The notes under the pieces: generated by a model
Seen by the model: only the letters and a program-made list of their open reading frames with translations
The model's database searches: none
What the model was told of the DNA's origin: nothing
Part shown: in pieces, positions 42,966 through 52,279 of the stretch
Layout: each line of letters starts with the position of its first letter
Position numbering within the stretch: position 1 is the first letter of the stretch
Made by a program: the position numbers and the translations under genes
Source: Streptomyces canus 299MFChir4.1
GTDB lineage: Bacteria; Actinomycetota; Actinomycetes; Streptomycetales; Streptomycetaceae
DNA: 64,000 nucleotides
Direction of reading: 5' to 3'
NCBI RefSeq assembly: GCF_000383615.1
Contig: NZ_KB911593.1
Location: 167,198-231,197 of the forward strand

Positions 42966-43068
42966 ACGGATCTCCCGACCGCTTCTAGATGCCGCCGGCC
43001 GAGCAGCTCTTCTTTTACGCGAGGCCGGAAGGCGGTCCCTGAATCATCAGCGCACTCGTCACCGGCGC

Positions 43069-44265
43069 CTAGCCCGACAGCCCCTCCCCCAGCCTCCGCA
43101 GCCCCTCCCCGATCTCCTGAGGCGTCTGCGTCACGAAGCAGAGCCGCAGGCTCGAGCGGTCGGGCTCACCGGCGTAGAAGGGCGCGCCGGGGACGTAGGC
43201 CACATCCCGCGCCACGACCTGCGGCAGCAGCGCGGTGGTGTCGTACGACGACGGGAGCCGTGCCCAGAGGAACATGCCGCCCTCGGGACGCGTCCAGGCC
43301 GACCCCTCGGGCAGGGCCTCGGCCAGGCCCGCGAGCATCGCGTCCCGCCGCTCCCCGTAGACCCCCGCGACGCGCCGGACATGCGCGTCGAGGTCCCGGT
43401 CGGCCAGATACCGTGCCGCGGCGAGCTGGTTGACGGTCGGGGTGTGCAGGTCGGCGGCCTGCTTGGCGACCGCGCAGGCCCGCCGCAGCTCACCGGGCGC
43501 CCGCAGCCAGCCCAGCCGCAGTCCGGGGGCCATGACCTTGGAGAAGGAGCCGAGCAGCACGACCCGGTCGCGGACCTCCTCGTGGGCGGCGATCCACGGC
43601 ACCCGCTCACCCTCGAAGCGGAGTTCGCCGTACGGGTCGTCCTCGACGATCCACAGCCCGCGCCGCGCGGCCACGGACGCGACCGCGGCCCGGCGCCCCG
43701 CGGACATGGTCCGCCCGGTCGGGTTCTGGAAGGTGGGCACGGTGTAGAGCAGCTTGGGCCGCTCCCGCAGGACGAGTTCCTCCAGCGCCACGGGGTCTGG
43801 CCCCTCGTCGTCCCCCGGCAGGGCCACCACGCGGGCGCCCGCGAACCCGAAGGCCTGAAGAGCGGCCAGATAGCAGGGGCTCTCGACGAGGACCGTGTCC
43901 CCGGGCTCGATCAGCGCGGTGGCGAGCAGCGACAGCGCCTGCTGCGAGCCGGTGGTGACGAGGACGTCGTCGGCGTCGGTGGCCAGCCCGCGTACCGACA
44001 TCCGCTCCGCCAGGGCGGCCCGCAGGACGGGCTCGCCCTCGGTGGTCGAGTACTGAAGGGCCCGCTCGGGCACCTCCGCGAGCACCGCCCGGTAGGCGTC
44101 CGCGATCCCCTCGGCGTCGAACAGTTCGGGCGCCGGCAGTCCGCCCGCGAAGTTGATGACCTCGGGGCGGGCGGTGACGGCGAGGATGTCCCGTACCGGC
44201 GACCCACCGACCGCCCGGGCCCGGGCGGCGAGCGGCGGCACGGAAGCGAACGTGGGCACCGTCAT
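43069..44265 (-). CDS. PLP-dependent aminotransferase (class I/II, LysN/2-aminoadipate-type)
   Basis: 398 residues. INFAGGLPAPELFD at the N-terminus, VLVTTGSQQALSLLA, PTFQNPTGRTMS, EDDPYGEL with the PLP-contacting Asp/Tyr, and the Schiff-base lysine in LGSFSKVMAPGLRLGW. MocR-like fold but no GntR DNA-binding head, so an enzyme of the 2-aminoadipate/aromatic aminotransferase group. Cytoplasmic; substrate uncertain. Confidence 0.92.
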   Translation of the reverse strand: MTVPTFASVPPLAARARAVGGSPVRDILAVTARPEVINFAGGLPAPELFDAEGIADAYRAVLAEVPERALQYSTTEGEPVLRAALAERMSVRGLATDADDVLVTTGSQQALSLLATALIEPGDTVLVESPCYLAALQAFGFAGARVVALPGDDEGPDPVALEELVLRERPKLLYTVPTFQNPTGRTMSAGRRAAVASVAARRGLWIVEDDPYGELRFEGERVPWIAAHEEVRDRVVLLGSFSKVMAPGLRLGWLRAPGELRRACAVAKQAADLHTPTVNQLAAARYLADRDLDAHVRRVAGVYGERRDAMLAGLAEALPEGSAWTRPEGGMFLWARLPSSYDTTALLPQVVARDVAYVPGAPFYAGEPDRSSLRLCFVTQTPQEIGEGLRRLGEGLSG

Positions 44266-44505
44266 GGCACGGCTCCTTCGACTGCGGACTGCTACGGCTG
44301 GTCAGCGCAGCCTAGGTAACTGAGTGCCGCCTACAAGCACCTTTCCGCGATACGGACATCGCGTCACCCCGTCCCGCGTCCCGCATCCCGCCGGAGGGAC
44401 TCGGGAAGGCGCATCCGCGCAGGTCAACGCGGCCCCCGGTACGACGCCGTCCCGAATCCCCCGCCAGGGCTGGCGATCGCGCCCGCTCCCCCGCAGCCTG
44501 ATCCC

Positions 44506-44679
44506 ATGCCCAACCGACCTCACACGCCCCGCCTGCTCACCGCACTCGCCCTCGCCCTCCTCTCCCTCACCACCCTCACGGGCTGCAAGGACGGCCAGGG
44601 CGTACGCGACGAGGGCCCTGCCGCGGACAAGGCGGCCGCGGTGAGCCCGGCGGAAAACCAGAAGGCCGCCCGGAACTGA
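44506..44679 (+). CDS. tiny lipoprotein
   Basis: 57 residues from ATG 44506. MPNRPHTPRLLTALALALLS and then LTTLTGCKDGQG, a lipoprotein signal with cysteine at about residue 26, and an acidic/alanine tail of about 30 residues. No strong ribosome site is seen. Its end, including the stop, forms a terminator hairpin. Unknown function. Confidence 0.6.
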   Translation: MPNRPHTPRLLTALALALLSLTTLTGCKDGQGVRDEGPAADKAAAVSPAENQKAARN

Positions 44680-44689
44680 CCGGGCGGCC
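44664..44689. terminator. bidirectional hairpin terminator
   Basis: GGCCGCCCGG and CCGGGCGGCC, 10-base arms around AACTGA that includes the stop of the small lipoprotein. It also faces the end of the DUF805 gene 19 bases away. Confidence 0.7.
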
Positions 44690-44708
44690 TCGAAGCGGAG
44701 CTACGGCA

Positions 44709-45065
44709 TCACACGTGCGCGGGGGCCAGCTTCGGGTTGGGGCCGTACTTGTTGTCGCCCGGCTCGCTGTCCAGCACCGAGAAGACGAACAGGGTGATGC
44801 CGCCGACGATCGGCACGAGGCCGAACAGGATCCACCAGCCGCTGCGGCCCGTGTCGTGCAGGCGGCGCGCGGTGACGGCCAGGCCGGGCAGCAGGAAGGC
44901 GAGGTAGGGGATCGCCACGAGCCACGACTGCTTGGTGACGGCGCCGAGGATGGCGAACACGACGTAGATGATCCCGGCGAACAGCGCGAACATCCAGTAT
45001 TCCTTGCGGCGCGCACGCCCGCTGAAGACCGCGTACTTCTTGAGAACTTCGATGAACCAGCTCAT
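44709..45065 (-). CDS. DUF805 membrane protein
   Basis: 118 residues with FSGRARRKEYWMFALFAGII, then FLLPGLAVTARRLHDTGRSGWW and FGLVPIVGGITLFVFSVLDSEPGDNKYGPNP: three membrane helices and the conserved ARRLHDTG motif of DUF805 (YhaH/YiaB-like). Function unknown. A 17-base palindrome sits 25 bases upstream of the start. Confidence 0.9.
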   Translation of the reverse strand: MSWFIEVLKKYAVFSGRARRKEYWMFALFAGIIYVVFAILGAVTKQSWLVAIPYLAFLLPGLAVTARRLHDTGRSGWWILFGLVPIVGGITLFVFSVLDSEPGDNKYGPNPKLAPAHV

Positions 45066-45090
45066 GGTGGTGTCCCCCCAGAGATCGCCG

Positions 45091-45107
45091 TTCGGAACCG
45101 TTCCGAA
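45091..45107. promoter_or_regulatory. palindromic operator candidate upstream of DUF805 gene
   Basis: TTCGGAACCGTTCCGAA: perfect 8-base arms around one central base, 25 bases before the DUF805 start. Size and place fit a dimeric repressor site. The remaining intergenic DNA up to hemB's end (45108-45361) shows nothing clear. Confidence 0.55.
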
Positions 45108-45361
45108 TGGATCAGGCCAGGCGCAGAAGATATGGAGGATGTCGGGAACTCGTCAATTCGACGGATGTAAGCGGTGCATCAAGTCGCGCACCTGTCAGAC
45201 CCCGACAAATCCACTTCCGGCAGGGGGCGGATTCCGGACAGACCGCCAGAAGATCACCACGTGAAGCAGGGGGTGTTGTCCGGACGTTGGCCGGAACGAG
45301 CTCAGCCCGTATCCGGACCGAGCTCGAACCGTTGCCGTGACACGCCGTCCCAGCGGCTTCG

Positions 45362-46354
45362 TCAGCGGAGCTTCTGCGCCACCTCGGTGGCCCAGTAGGT
45401 GAGGATGTTCTGCGCCCCGGCCCGCTTGATTCCGGTCAGCGTCTCCAGGATCGCCCGGTCCCGGTCGATCCAGCCCTTCTCGGCGGCGGCCTCGATCATC
45501 GAGTACTCACCGGAGATCTGATAGGCGGCGACCGGCACGTCCACGGCGTCGGCGATCCGGGCGAGGACGTCGAGGTAGGGCCCGGCCGGCTTGACCATCA
45601 CCATGTCGGCGCCCTCCTCCAGATCGAGGGCGAGCTCCCGCAGCGACTCCCGCACGTTCGCCGGGTCCTGCTGGTACGTCTTGCGGTCACCCTGCAACGA
45701 GGAGGCGACGGCCTCGCGGAACGGCCCGTAGAACGCGGAGGCGTACTTGGCCGTGTACGCCAGGACGGCCACGTCCTCCCGCCCGATCTGGTCGAGCGCG
45801 TCCCGGATGACCCCGACCTGCCCGTCCATCATCCCGCTGGGCCCCACGACATGGGCGCCCGCGTCGGCCTGCACCTGGGCCATCTCGGCGTACCGTTCCA
45901 GGGTCGCGTCGTTGTCGACGCGCCCCTGGTCGTCCAGCACCCCGCAGTGGCCGTGGTCGACGGTCTCGTCGAGACACAGGTCGGACATCACGAGCAGGTC
46001 GTCCCCGACCTCGGCCCGCACGTCCCGGATGGCCACCTGCAGAATCCCGTCGGGATCGGTCCCCGGCGTCCCGACAGCGTCCTTCTTCGACTCCTCCGGC
46101 ACCCCGAAGAGCATGATCCCGGACACGCCGGCCGCCACGGCCTCCGCGGCCGCCTTCTTCAGACTGTCCCGGGTGTGCTGCACGACCCCGGGCATCGCCG
46201 CGATCGGCACGGGCTCGCTCGCACCTTCCAGCACGAACGCCGGAAGGATGAAGTCAGCTGGGTGCAGCCGGGTCTCGGCGACCATGCGCCGCATGACGGG
46301 GTTGGTCCGCAGCCGCCGGGGCCGCGTGCCGGGAAAGGATCCGTACGTCGACAT
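45362..46354 (-). CDS. hemB: delta-aminolevulinic acid dehydratase (porphobilinogen synthase)
   Basis: 330 residues from ATG 46354 (MSTYGSFPGTRPRRLR). Condenses two ALA to porphobilinogen in heme/siroheme/B12 synthesis. Visible signatures: DLCLDETVDHGHCGVL, where the active-site zinc cysteine set is not complete (suggesting the metal-site variant type), AYTAKYASAFYGPFR and the Schiff-base lysine in VMVKPAGPYLDVL. Separated from hemD by 167 bases, so it may have its own promoter as well as read-through from hemACD. Confidence 0.96.
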   Translation of the reverse strand: MSTYGSFPGTRPRRLRTNPVMRRMVAETRLHPADFILPAFVLEGASEPVPIAAMPGVVQHTRDSLKKAAAEAVAAGVSGIMLFGVPEESKKDAVGTPGTDPDGILQVAIRDVRAEVGDDLLVMSDLCLDETVDHGHCGVLDDQGRVDNDATLERYAEMAQVQADAGAHVVGPSGMMDGQVGVIRDALDQIGREDVAVLAYTAKYASAFYGPFREAVASSLQGDRKTYQQDPANVRESLRELALDLEEGADMVMVKPAGPYLDVLARIADAVDVPVAAYQISGEYSMIEAAAEKGWIDRDRAILETLTGIKRAGAQNILTYWATEVAQKLR

Positions 46355-46521
46355 GCCACCTACGCTACGCCCGCCCCGGGGGCACCTTTGCCGACGTTCT
46401 GTCGCCGGCCGGGCCCGGGGACGGGCGGCGGTCGCCCCGGGGGCTGGCCGACGGGAAAGCACTGAACCGCCCGTCATCCCCATGGAGCGGGGAATCCGGA
46501 CGGTCCAGGGCGGAACCCGAA

Positions 46522-48225
46522 TCAGGTGGTACGACGACGCCTGGCCCCCGGCCGCCGCTCACTGGGCCGCGTCACGGGATCCCCCGCCTCCAGCGCGGCA
46601 GCGCGCCGCCGCAGCCCGAAGTCGGCCAGCGCCTCGGCCAGCTTGTGCACGGACGGCTCGGGAGCCATCACGTCCACCCGCAGCCCGTGCTCCTCGGCGG
46701 TCTTCGCCGTAGCCGGCCCGATACAGGCGATCACGGTCACGTTGTGCGGCTTCCCGGCGATGCCCACCAGGTTCCGCACGGTCGACGACGACGTGAAGAG
46801 CACGGCGTCGAACCCGCCCCCCTTGATCGCCTCCCGGGTCTCCGCGGGCGGCGGCGAGGCGCGCACGGTCCGGTAGGCGGTGACGTCGTCGACCTCCCAC
46901 CCAAGCTCGATGAGCCCGGCGACCAGCGTCTCGGTGGCGATGTCGGCCCGCGGCAGGAAGACCCGGTCGATCGGGTCGAAGACGGGGTCGTACGGCGGCC
47001 AGTCCTCCAGCAGACCGGCGGCGGACTGCTCCCCGCTCGGCACCAGATCGGGCTTCACACCGAAGGCGACCAGCGCGTTCGCCGTCTGCTCGCCCACCGC
47101 GGCGACCTTGATCCCCGCGAAGGCCCGGGCGTCGAGCCCGTACTCCTCGAACTTCTCCCGGACGGCCTTGACGGCATTGACCGAGGTGAAGGCGATCCAC
47201 TCGTAGCGCCCGGTCACGAGGCCCTTGACCGCCCGCTCCATCTGCTGGGGCGTTCTCGGCGGCTCGACCGCGATCGTCGGCACCTCGTGCGGCACGGCTC
47301 CGTAGGACCTGAGCTGGTCGGAGAGCGAGGCGGCCTGCTCCTTCGTGCGCGGCACGAGAACCTTCCAGCCGAACAGCGGCTTGTTCTCGAACCACGACAG
47401 CTGGTCGCGCTGCGCGGCGGCCGAGCGCTCACCGACCACGGCTATCACCGGCCGCCCGCCCTCGGGCGAGGGCAGCACCTTGGCCTGCTTGAGCGTCTGG
47501 GCGATGGTGCCCAGGGTGGCCGTCCAGGTCCGCTGCCGCGTGGTCGTGCCGGCGACGGTGACGGTCATCGGGGTGTCGGGCTTGCGCCCGGCAGCGACCA
47601 GCTCACCGGCGGCGGCGCCCACGGAGTCCAGGGTGGTCGACACGACCACGGTCCCGTCCGACACCCCCACCTCCGTCCAGCACCGGTCGGAGGCCGTGCG
47701 CGCGTCCACGAACCGCACGTCCGCGCCCTGCGCGTCCCGCAGCGGAACACCGGCGTACGCGGGCACGCCGACGGCCGCGGCCACACCGGGCACGACCTCG
47801 AAGGGCACGCCCGCGCGGGCGCAGGCCAGCATCTCCTCGGCGGCGTACGCGTCGAGCCCGGGGTCCCCGGACACCGCACGCACGACCCGCCTGCCGCCCC
47901 GCGCGGCCTCCATGACAAGATGTGCCGCATCCCGTACAGCGGGGACAGGAGCGGTTGTTGACGTGCCGTCAACGACTGTCAGTTGGGGCGCGCCCGTGCC
48001 CGGACCCGGAGCCGAAGACGACTCCGTGTCCGTGTCCACGACAGCGACGCCCGAACGAGCGTGGACGCGTACGACGTCGAGCACTTCGTGCCCGGCGACG
48101 AGTACGTCCGCGTTCGTGAGCGCCTCCACGGCGCGCAGAGTCAGCAGTCCCGGATCTCCGGGTCCGGCACCCAGGAAGGTGACGTGCCCGTGTTCAGGAC
48201 CGGCGGGAAGAGTGGTGGGGCTCAC
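46522..48225 (-). CDS. hemD: uroporphyrinogen-III methyltransferase/synthase fusion
   Basis: 567 residues in two parts. Residues about 14-270 are a CobA-like tetrapyrrole methyltransferase fold: HVTFLGAGPGDPGLLTLRA at the start and AAVGVPAYAGVPLRDAQGAD. Residues about 285-545 are uroporphyrinogen-III synthase: WKVLVPRTKEQAASLSDQL, YEWIAFTSVNAVKAVREKF, VAAVGEQTANAL. The fusion is common in actinomycetes. It closes hydroxymethylbilane to uroporphyrinogen III. Start overlaps hemC stop by 4 bases. Confidence 0.95.
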   Translation of the reverse strand: MSPTTLPAGPEHGHVTFLGAGPGDPGLLTLRAVEALTNADVLVAGHEVLDVVRVHARSGVAVVDTDTESSSAPGPGTGAPQLTVVDGTSTTAPVPAVRDAAHLVMEAARGGRRVVRAVSGDPGLDAYAAEEMLACARAGVPFEVVPGVAAAVGVPAYAGVPLRDAQGADVRFVDARTASDRCWTEVGVSDGTVVVSTTLDSVGAAAGELVAAGRKPDTPMTVTVAGTTTRQRTWTATLGTIAQTLKQAKVLPSPEGGRPVIAVVGERSAAAQRDQLSWFENKPLFGWKVLVPRTKEQAASLSDQLRSYGAVPHEVPTIAVEPPRTPQQMERAVKGLVTGRYEWIAFTSVNAVKAVREKFEEYGLDARAFAGIKVAAVGEQTANALVAFGVKPDLVPSGEQSAAGLLEDWPPYDPVFDPIDRVFLPRADIATETLVAGLIELGWEVDDVTAYRTVRASPPPAETREAIKGGGFDAVLFTSSSTVRNLVGIAGKPHNVTVIACIGPATAKTAEEHGLRVDVMAPEPSVHKLAEALADFGLRRRAAALEAGDPVTRPSERRPGARRRRTT

Positions 48226-49181
48226 TGTGCTCGCTCCCCCATCAGACCGGCCGCGCCCTGGGCGAGCATCTCGGCCGCGAGTTCACGGCCGAGCGCCATT
48301 GCCTGGTCGTACGTCTCGGGCACGGGACCGGTGGTGGACAACTGCACCATGCGCGAGCCGTCGGTGGTGCCGACGACGCCCCGCAGGCGCATTTCCTTGA
48401 CAATCTGCCCGTCGGCCAGCAGGTCGGCCAGCGCGCCCACAGGGGCGGAGCAGCCGGCCTCCAGGGCGGCGAGCAGTGACCGCTCGGCGGTCACGGCGAC
48501 CCGCGTGAGCGGGTCGTCGAGCTCGCCGAGCGCTGCGATCAGGTCCGCGTTGTCCGCGGTGCACTCGATCGCGAGTGCTCCCTGGCCGGGAGCGGGCAAA
48601 ACCATGTCGACCGAAAGGAAATCGGTCACTTCGTCGATCCGGCCGATGCGCTGCAGCCCAGCGGCTGCCAGCACCACCGCATCAAGCTCACCATCGCGCA
48701 CGAACCGCACCCGGGTGTCGATGTTCCCCCGGATCGCAACCGTCTCGATATCAAGCCCGTGCGCGCGAGCGTACGCGTTCAGCTGCGCGGTACGCCGGGG
48801 CGAACCGGTACCGATGCGGGCACCCGGGGGCAGGTCGGTGAATTTCAGGGCGTCCCGGGCGACGATGACGTCCCGCGGGTCCTCACGCTCGGGGAGCGCG
48901 GCCAGCACCAGCTCGTCCGGCTGCCCGGTCGGCAGGTCCTTCAGCGAGTGCACCGCGAAGTCGACCTCGCCCTTGAGCACGGCCTCGCGCAGCGCGGTCA
49001 CGAAGACACCGGTGCCGCCGATCTGCGCGAGCGCCTCCTTGGACACATCGCCGTACGTGGTGATCTCCACGAGCTCGACGGGCCGCCCGGTCACCTGGCC
49101 CACGGCTTCCGCCACCCGCCCGGACTGGGCCATGGCGAGTTTGCTCCGCCTGGTCCCGAGCCGTAGCGCCTTGGTACTCAT
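48222..49181 (-). CDS. hemC: porphobilinogen deaminase (hydroxymethylbilane synthase)
   Basis: 319 residues. LRLGTRRSKLAMAQSGRVAE start, DFAVHSLKDLPT with the catalytic Asp, IGTGSPRRTAQL, and the dipyrromethane-attaching cysteine in LEAGCSAPVGALA. It polymerises four porphobilinogens. Four-base overlaps tie it to hemA and hemD. Confidence 0.97.
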   Translation of the reverse strand: MSTKALRLGTRRSKLAMAQSGRVAEAVGQVTGRPVELVEITTYGDVSKEALAQIGGTGVFVTALREAVLKGEVDFAVHSLKDLPTGQPDELVLAALPEREDPRDVIVARDALKFTDLPPGARIGTGSPRRTAQLNAYARAHGLDIETVAIRGNIDTRVRFVRDGELDAVVLAAAGLQRIGRIDEVTDFLSVDMVLPAPGQGALAIECTADNADLIAALGELDDPLTRVAVTAERSLLAALEAGCSAPVGALADLLADGQIVKEMRLRGVVGTTDGSRMVQLSTTGPVPETYDQAMALGRELAAEMLAQGAAGLMGERAQ

Positions 49182-50872
49182 GACGAGCCTCGGTCTTTCT
49201 CATCGGTAGTGCTGTCCTCGGCGCGGGAGACGGCGGCCACCGTCTCGGGGTCGAGGTCGAACAAGGTCCGCAGCGCGTCCGCGTACCCGGCACCGCCGGG
49301 CTCGGCCGCGAGCTGCTTGACCCGTACGGTCGGCGCGTGCAGCAGCTTGTCGACCACGCGCCGCACGGTCTGCGTGATCTCACTGCGCTGCTTGTCGTCG
49401 AGGCCGGGCAGCCGCCCGTCGAGCCGGGCGATCTCACCGGCGACGACATCGGCGGCCATGGTCCGCAGCGCGACCACGGTCGGCGTGATGTGCGCGGCCC
49501 GCAGCGCCGCCCCGAAGGCCGCGACCTCGTCGGCGACGATACGGCGGACCTGGTCGACGTCGGCCGCCATGGGAGCGTCCGCCGAGGCCTCGGCGAGCGA
49601 CTCGATGTCGACGAGCCGCACGCCGCCCAGCCGGTGCACGGCGGGGTCGATGTCCCGGGGCATGGCGAGGTCGAGCAGGAAGAGCGAGGGGGCCGGCCGC
49701 GGGATCTCGGCGACGGGCTCGGGCCTGCGCCGCTCGGGAACCCGCCCGATGGCAGCGGCGGTGGCGGCGAGCGCGGCGATGGCGTCGGCCTCCTGCACCG
49801 GATCGACCACGGCCACGGACCCCTGCGGGCGAGGCGCGTTGTCCACCCAGGCGGCGTGCTGCTCCAGCTCGGAGGCGGCCATCCCGGCGACGGCGGCTTC
49901 CCCGAGCACGGAGAACCCGGCGGTGGCGGGCATGGGAGGCAGGTCCAGAGGACAGTTCTCCTCCGTCCCGTGGTCCGCGGGCAGTCGTGCCGCTTCCGAT
50001 CCGAAGCGGGACGGCACCCCGCCGGTGCCGGGCTGCGCGTCCAACCCCCGCCCGGCGGCAACGGCCTCAGCGGTCAGGACAAGCCCCGTGGCCCCCGTAC
50101 AGGACACCACGACATCGGCACGTGTCAGCTCGTCCGACACCGAGTCCATCGGTACCGCACGGGCCGCCACGTCCCCGGCGTCATTGAGTATCTGCGCGAG
50201 CCGCTCAGCCCGCTCCGCGGTCCGGTTGGCGATCACGACCTCGGAAACACCCGCCCGCGCAAGCGTCGCCGCGGCCAGCGAGGACATGGACCCGGCCCCG
50301 ATGACCAGCGCCTTCTTGCCGAGCGCCCAGTCCTGCACCGCCGTACCGGAAGCCAACTGCTCCAGCCCGAAGGTGACCAGCGACTGTCCCGCCCGGTCGA
50401 TCCCGGTCTCCGAGTGCGCCCGCTTCCCGACCCGCAGCGCCTGCTGGAACAGGTCGTTCAGCAGCCGCCCGGCGGTGTGCAGCTCCTGCGCCCGGGCCAG
50501 GGAGTCCTTGATCTGTCCGAGGATCTGCCCCTCCCCGACGACCATGGAGTCGAGTCCGCAGGCCACCGAGAAGAGGTGATGGACGGCCCGGTCCTCGTAG
50601 TGCACGTAGAGATAGGGGGTGAGCTCGTCCAGCCCCACCCCGCTGTGCTGGGCGAGCAGCGTGGACAGCTCGGCCACACCCGCGTGGAACTTGTCCACGT
50701 CGGCGTACAGCTCGATCCGGTTGCAGGTCGCGAGCACCGCGGCCTCAGTGGCCGGCTCCGCGGCGACGGTGTCCTGGAGCAACTTCATCTGCGCATCGGC
50801 ATGCAGCGCCGCCCGCTCCAGCACGCTGACCGGCGCGCTGCGGTGACTCAGCCCGACGACGAGGAGACTCAT
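49178..50872 (-). CDS. hemA: glutamyl-tRNA reductase with an internal insertion
   Basis: 564 residues, against about 420-450 for most bacteria. VVGLSHRSAPVSVLERAAL; catalytic Cys50 in VLATCNRIELY; FSVACGLDSMVVGEGQILGQIKDS; NADPH domain KKALVIGAGSMSSLAAATL. Around residues 265-375 an insertion of about 100 residues (GRGLDAQPGTGGVPSRF to AAAIGRVPERRRPEPV) interrupts the nucleotide-binding domain before FLLDLAMPRDIDP. It makes glutamate-1-semialdehyde, the first committed step. Starts in a 4-base overlap with rex. Confidence 0.95.
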   Translation of the reverse strand: MSLLVVGLSHRSAPVSVLERAALHADAQMKLLQDTVAAEPATEAAVLATCNRIELYADVDKFHAGVAELSTLLAQHSGVGLDELTPYLYVHYEDRAVHHLFSVACGLDSMVVGEGQILGQIKDSLARAQELHTAGRLLNDLFQQALRVGKRAHSETGIDRAGQSLVTFGLEQLASGTAVQDWALGKKALVIGAGSMSSLAAATLARAGVSEVVIANRTAERAERLAQILNDAGDVAARAVPMDSVSDELTRADVVVSCTGATGLVLTAEAVAAGRGLDAQPGTGGVPSRFGSEAARLPADHGTEENCPLDLPPMPATAGFSVLGEAAVAGMAASELEQHAAWVDNAPRPQGSVAVVDPVQEADAIAALAATAAAIGRVPERRRPEPVAEIPRPAPSLFLLDLAMPRDIDPAVHRLGGVRLVDIESLAEASADAPMAADVDQVRRIVADEVAAFGAALRAAHITPTVVALRTMAADVVAGEIARLDGRLPGLDDKQRSEITQTVRRVVDKLLHAPTVRVKQLAAEPGGAGYADALRTLFDLDPETVAAVSRAEDSTTDEKDRGSS

Positions 50873-51639
50873 GCCGGCATCACGGCGGGTACGTCCCCGT
50901 CGGGCCCTTTGTCGGCGGAGGCGGCGTCACGGCTCGCGGCGACCGGAGCGGCGCCGTCGGACGCGGCGGCGGCCTCCTCACCGGCCTTGCGCTGCTCGTG
51001 GAAGGCGAGGATCTGCAGCTCGATGGAGAGGTCGACCTTGCGCACGTCGACGCCGTCCGGCACGGACAGCACGGTCGGCGCGAAGTTCAGGATGGAGGTG
51101 ACCCCGGCGGCCACGAGCCGGTCGCAGACCGGCTGGGCGGCACCGGCGGGGGTCGCGATGACACCGATGGACACGCCGTTGTCCTCGATGATCTTTTCCA
51201 GGTCGTCCGAGTGCCGCACCGGAATGCCCGCGACCGGCTTGCCCGCCATCGCCGGATCGGCGTCGATCAGCGCCGCGACCCGGAAGCCACGGGACGCGAA
51301 GCCGCCGTAGTTGGCGAGGGCCGCGCCGAGATTGCCGATACCGACGATCACAACCGGCCAGTCCTGGGTCAGGCCGAGTTCGCGGGAGATCTGGTAGACG
51401 AGATACTCGACGTCGTAGCCGACACCGCGCGTTCCGTAAGAACCCAGGTAGGAGAAGTCCTTGCGCAGCTTCGCGGAGTTGACCCCCGCGGCCGCGGCGA
51501 GTTCCTCGGAGGACACCGTGGGTACCGAGCGCTCGGACAGTGCCGTCAGGGCTCGTAGGTACAGCGGAAGCCTGGCGACAGTGGCCTCGGGAATCCCTCG
51601 GCTACGGGTCGCCGGTCGGTGAGTTCGGCCAGTTGCCAC
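50869..51639 (-). CDS. rex: redox-sensing repressor Rex
   Basis: 256 residues from GTG 51639 with CAGGAGCACC before it. Winged helix GIPEATVARLPLYLRAL ... SSEELAAAAGVNSAKLRKDFSYLG, then the NADH-binding VVIVGIGNLGAALANYGGF (GxGxxG) and a domain-swapped helix. A low-complexity tail follows residue 215. Rex releases DNA when NADH/NAD+ rises. It leads the rex-hemACD operon and has its own operator at 51716-51733. Confidence 0.97.
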   Translation of the reverse strand: MATGRTHRPATRSRGIPEATVARLPLYLRALTALSERSVPTVSSEELAAAAGVNSAKLRKDFSYLGSYGTRGVGYDVEYLVYQISRELGLTQDWPVVIVGIGNLGAALANYGGFASRGFRVAALIDADPAMAGKPVAGIPVRHSDDLEKIIEDNGVSIGVIATPAGAAQPVCDRLVAAGVTSILNFAPTVLSVPDGVDVRKVDLSIELQILAFHEQRKAGEEAAAASDGAAPVAASRDAASADKGPDGDVPAVMPA

Positions 51640-51715
51640 GGTGCTCCTGCGGGTAGAGCGGGGCTGTAGGCGGTCACACGTCCCCGGACCGCCCCGTCGA
51701 AAGCAGGCTATGTCT

Positions 51716-51733
51716 TTGTGAACGCGTGCACAA
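51716..51733. promoter_or_regulatory. Rex operator (ROP)
   Basis: TTGTGAACGCGTGCACAA agrees with the known ROP TGTGAACNNNTTCACA at all but one base (G for T in the right half). It lies 77 bases before the rex start in the rex-hemACD promoter, matching the known autoregulation in S. coelicolor. Confidence 0.92.
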
Positions 51734-51874
51734 AGATGGTGTCCGATTTGCCCGGCCAACGTGACCGGGGTCACGCGCGTCTCTCTCGGAGGCAAAACCG
51801 CACACTTCCCTCATCAATCCCGCCCCCGAGGCCACTTCGCCATCGATCCTAAGCGACCGACCGGACCAGTTGGA

Positions 51875-52162
51875 CTAGTCGGTCAGGGCCTTGCGGAGGC
51901 GCTCCTCGTCCACCCGCCAGAAGGTGTGCTGTTCACCGTCGACGAGCACGACGGGGATCTGCTCCCAGTACTGGTCGTGGAGTTGAGGATCCCGGTCGAT
52001 GTCCTTGTACTCCCAGGGAACCCCGAGATCTCCACACACCTTCTCGATCACCAGCTGTGCGTCATCACACAGATGACAACCGGGCTTGCGGATCAGGGTG
52101 ACGAGCCGGTCCCCGGGGACCCTGGCCTGCTTTCGGCGGAAGAGGGGAGTCATGTCAGCCAT
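51875..52162 (-). CDS. glutaredoxin family protein
   Basis: 95 residues from ATG 52162 (GGGAGA); ATG 52153 (MTPLFRRKQ) is possible. Redox motif RKPGCHLCDDAQ with CHLC, followed by VPWEYKDIDRDPQLHDQYWEQIPVVLVDGEQ and its cis-proline. A thiol-disulfide exchange protein of the NrdH/DUF836 type. Divergent from the HAD gene; not overlapping rex. Confidence 0.88.
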   Translation of the reverse strand: MADMTPLFRRKQARVPGDRLVTLIRKPGCHLCDDAQLVIEKVCGDLGVPWEYKDIDRDPQLHDQYWEQIPVVLVDGEQHTFWRVDEERLRKALTD

Positions 52163-52279
52163 TCTCCCGCGCGTCGCCGCCGACCGTGGCCGCCTGTTTA
52201 ACGGCACAGTCTTGGAGTGTTCACACCCTCCAAACCTCTCGACTCCGGAACCACCGAACAGACTGGCTATGCTCACGCC

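Noticed and set aside
46355..46521. A small gene between hemB and hemD
   Set aside because: No start with ribosome site and no coherent frame; looks like spacer, possibly a hemB promoter.
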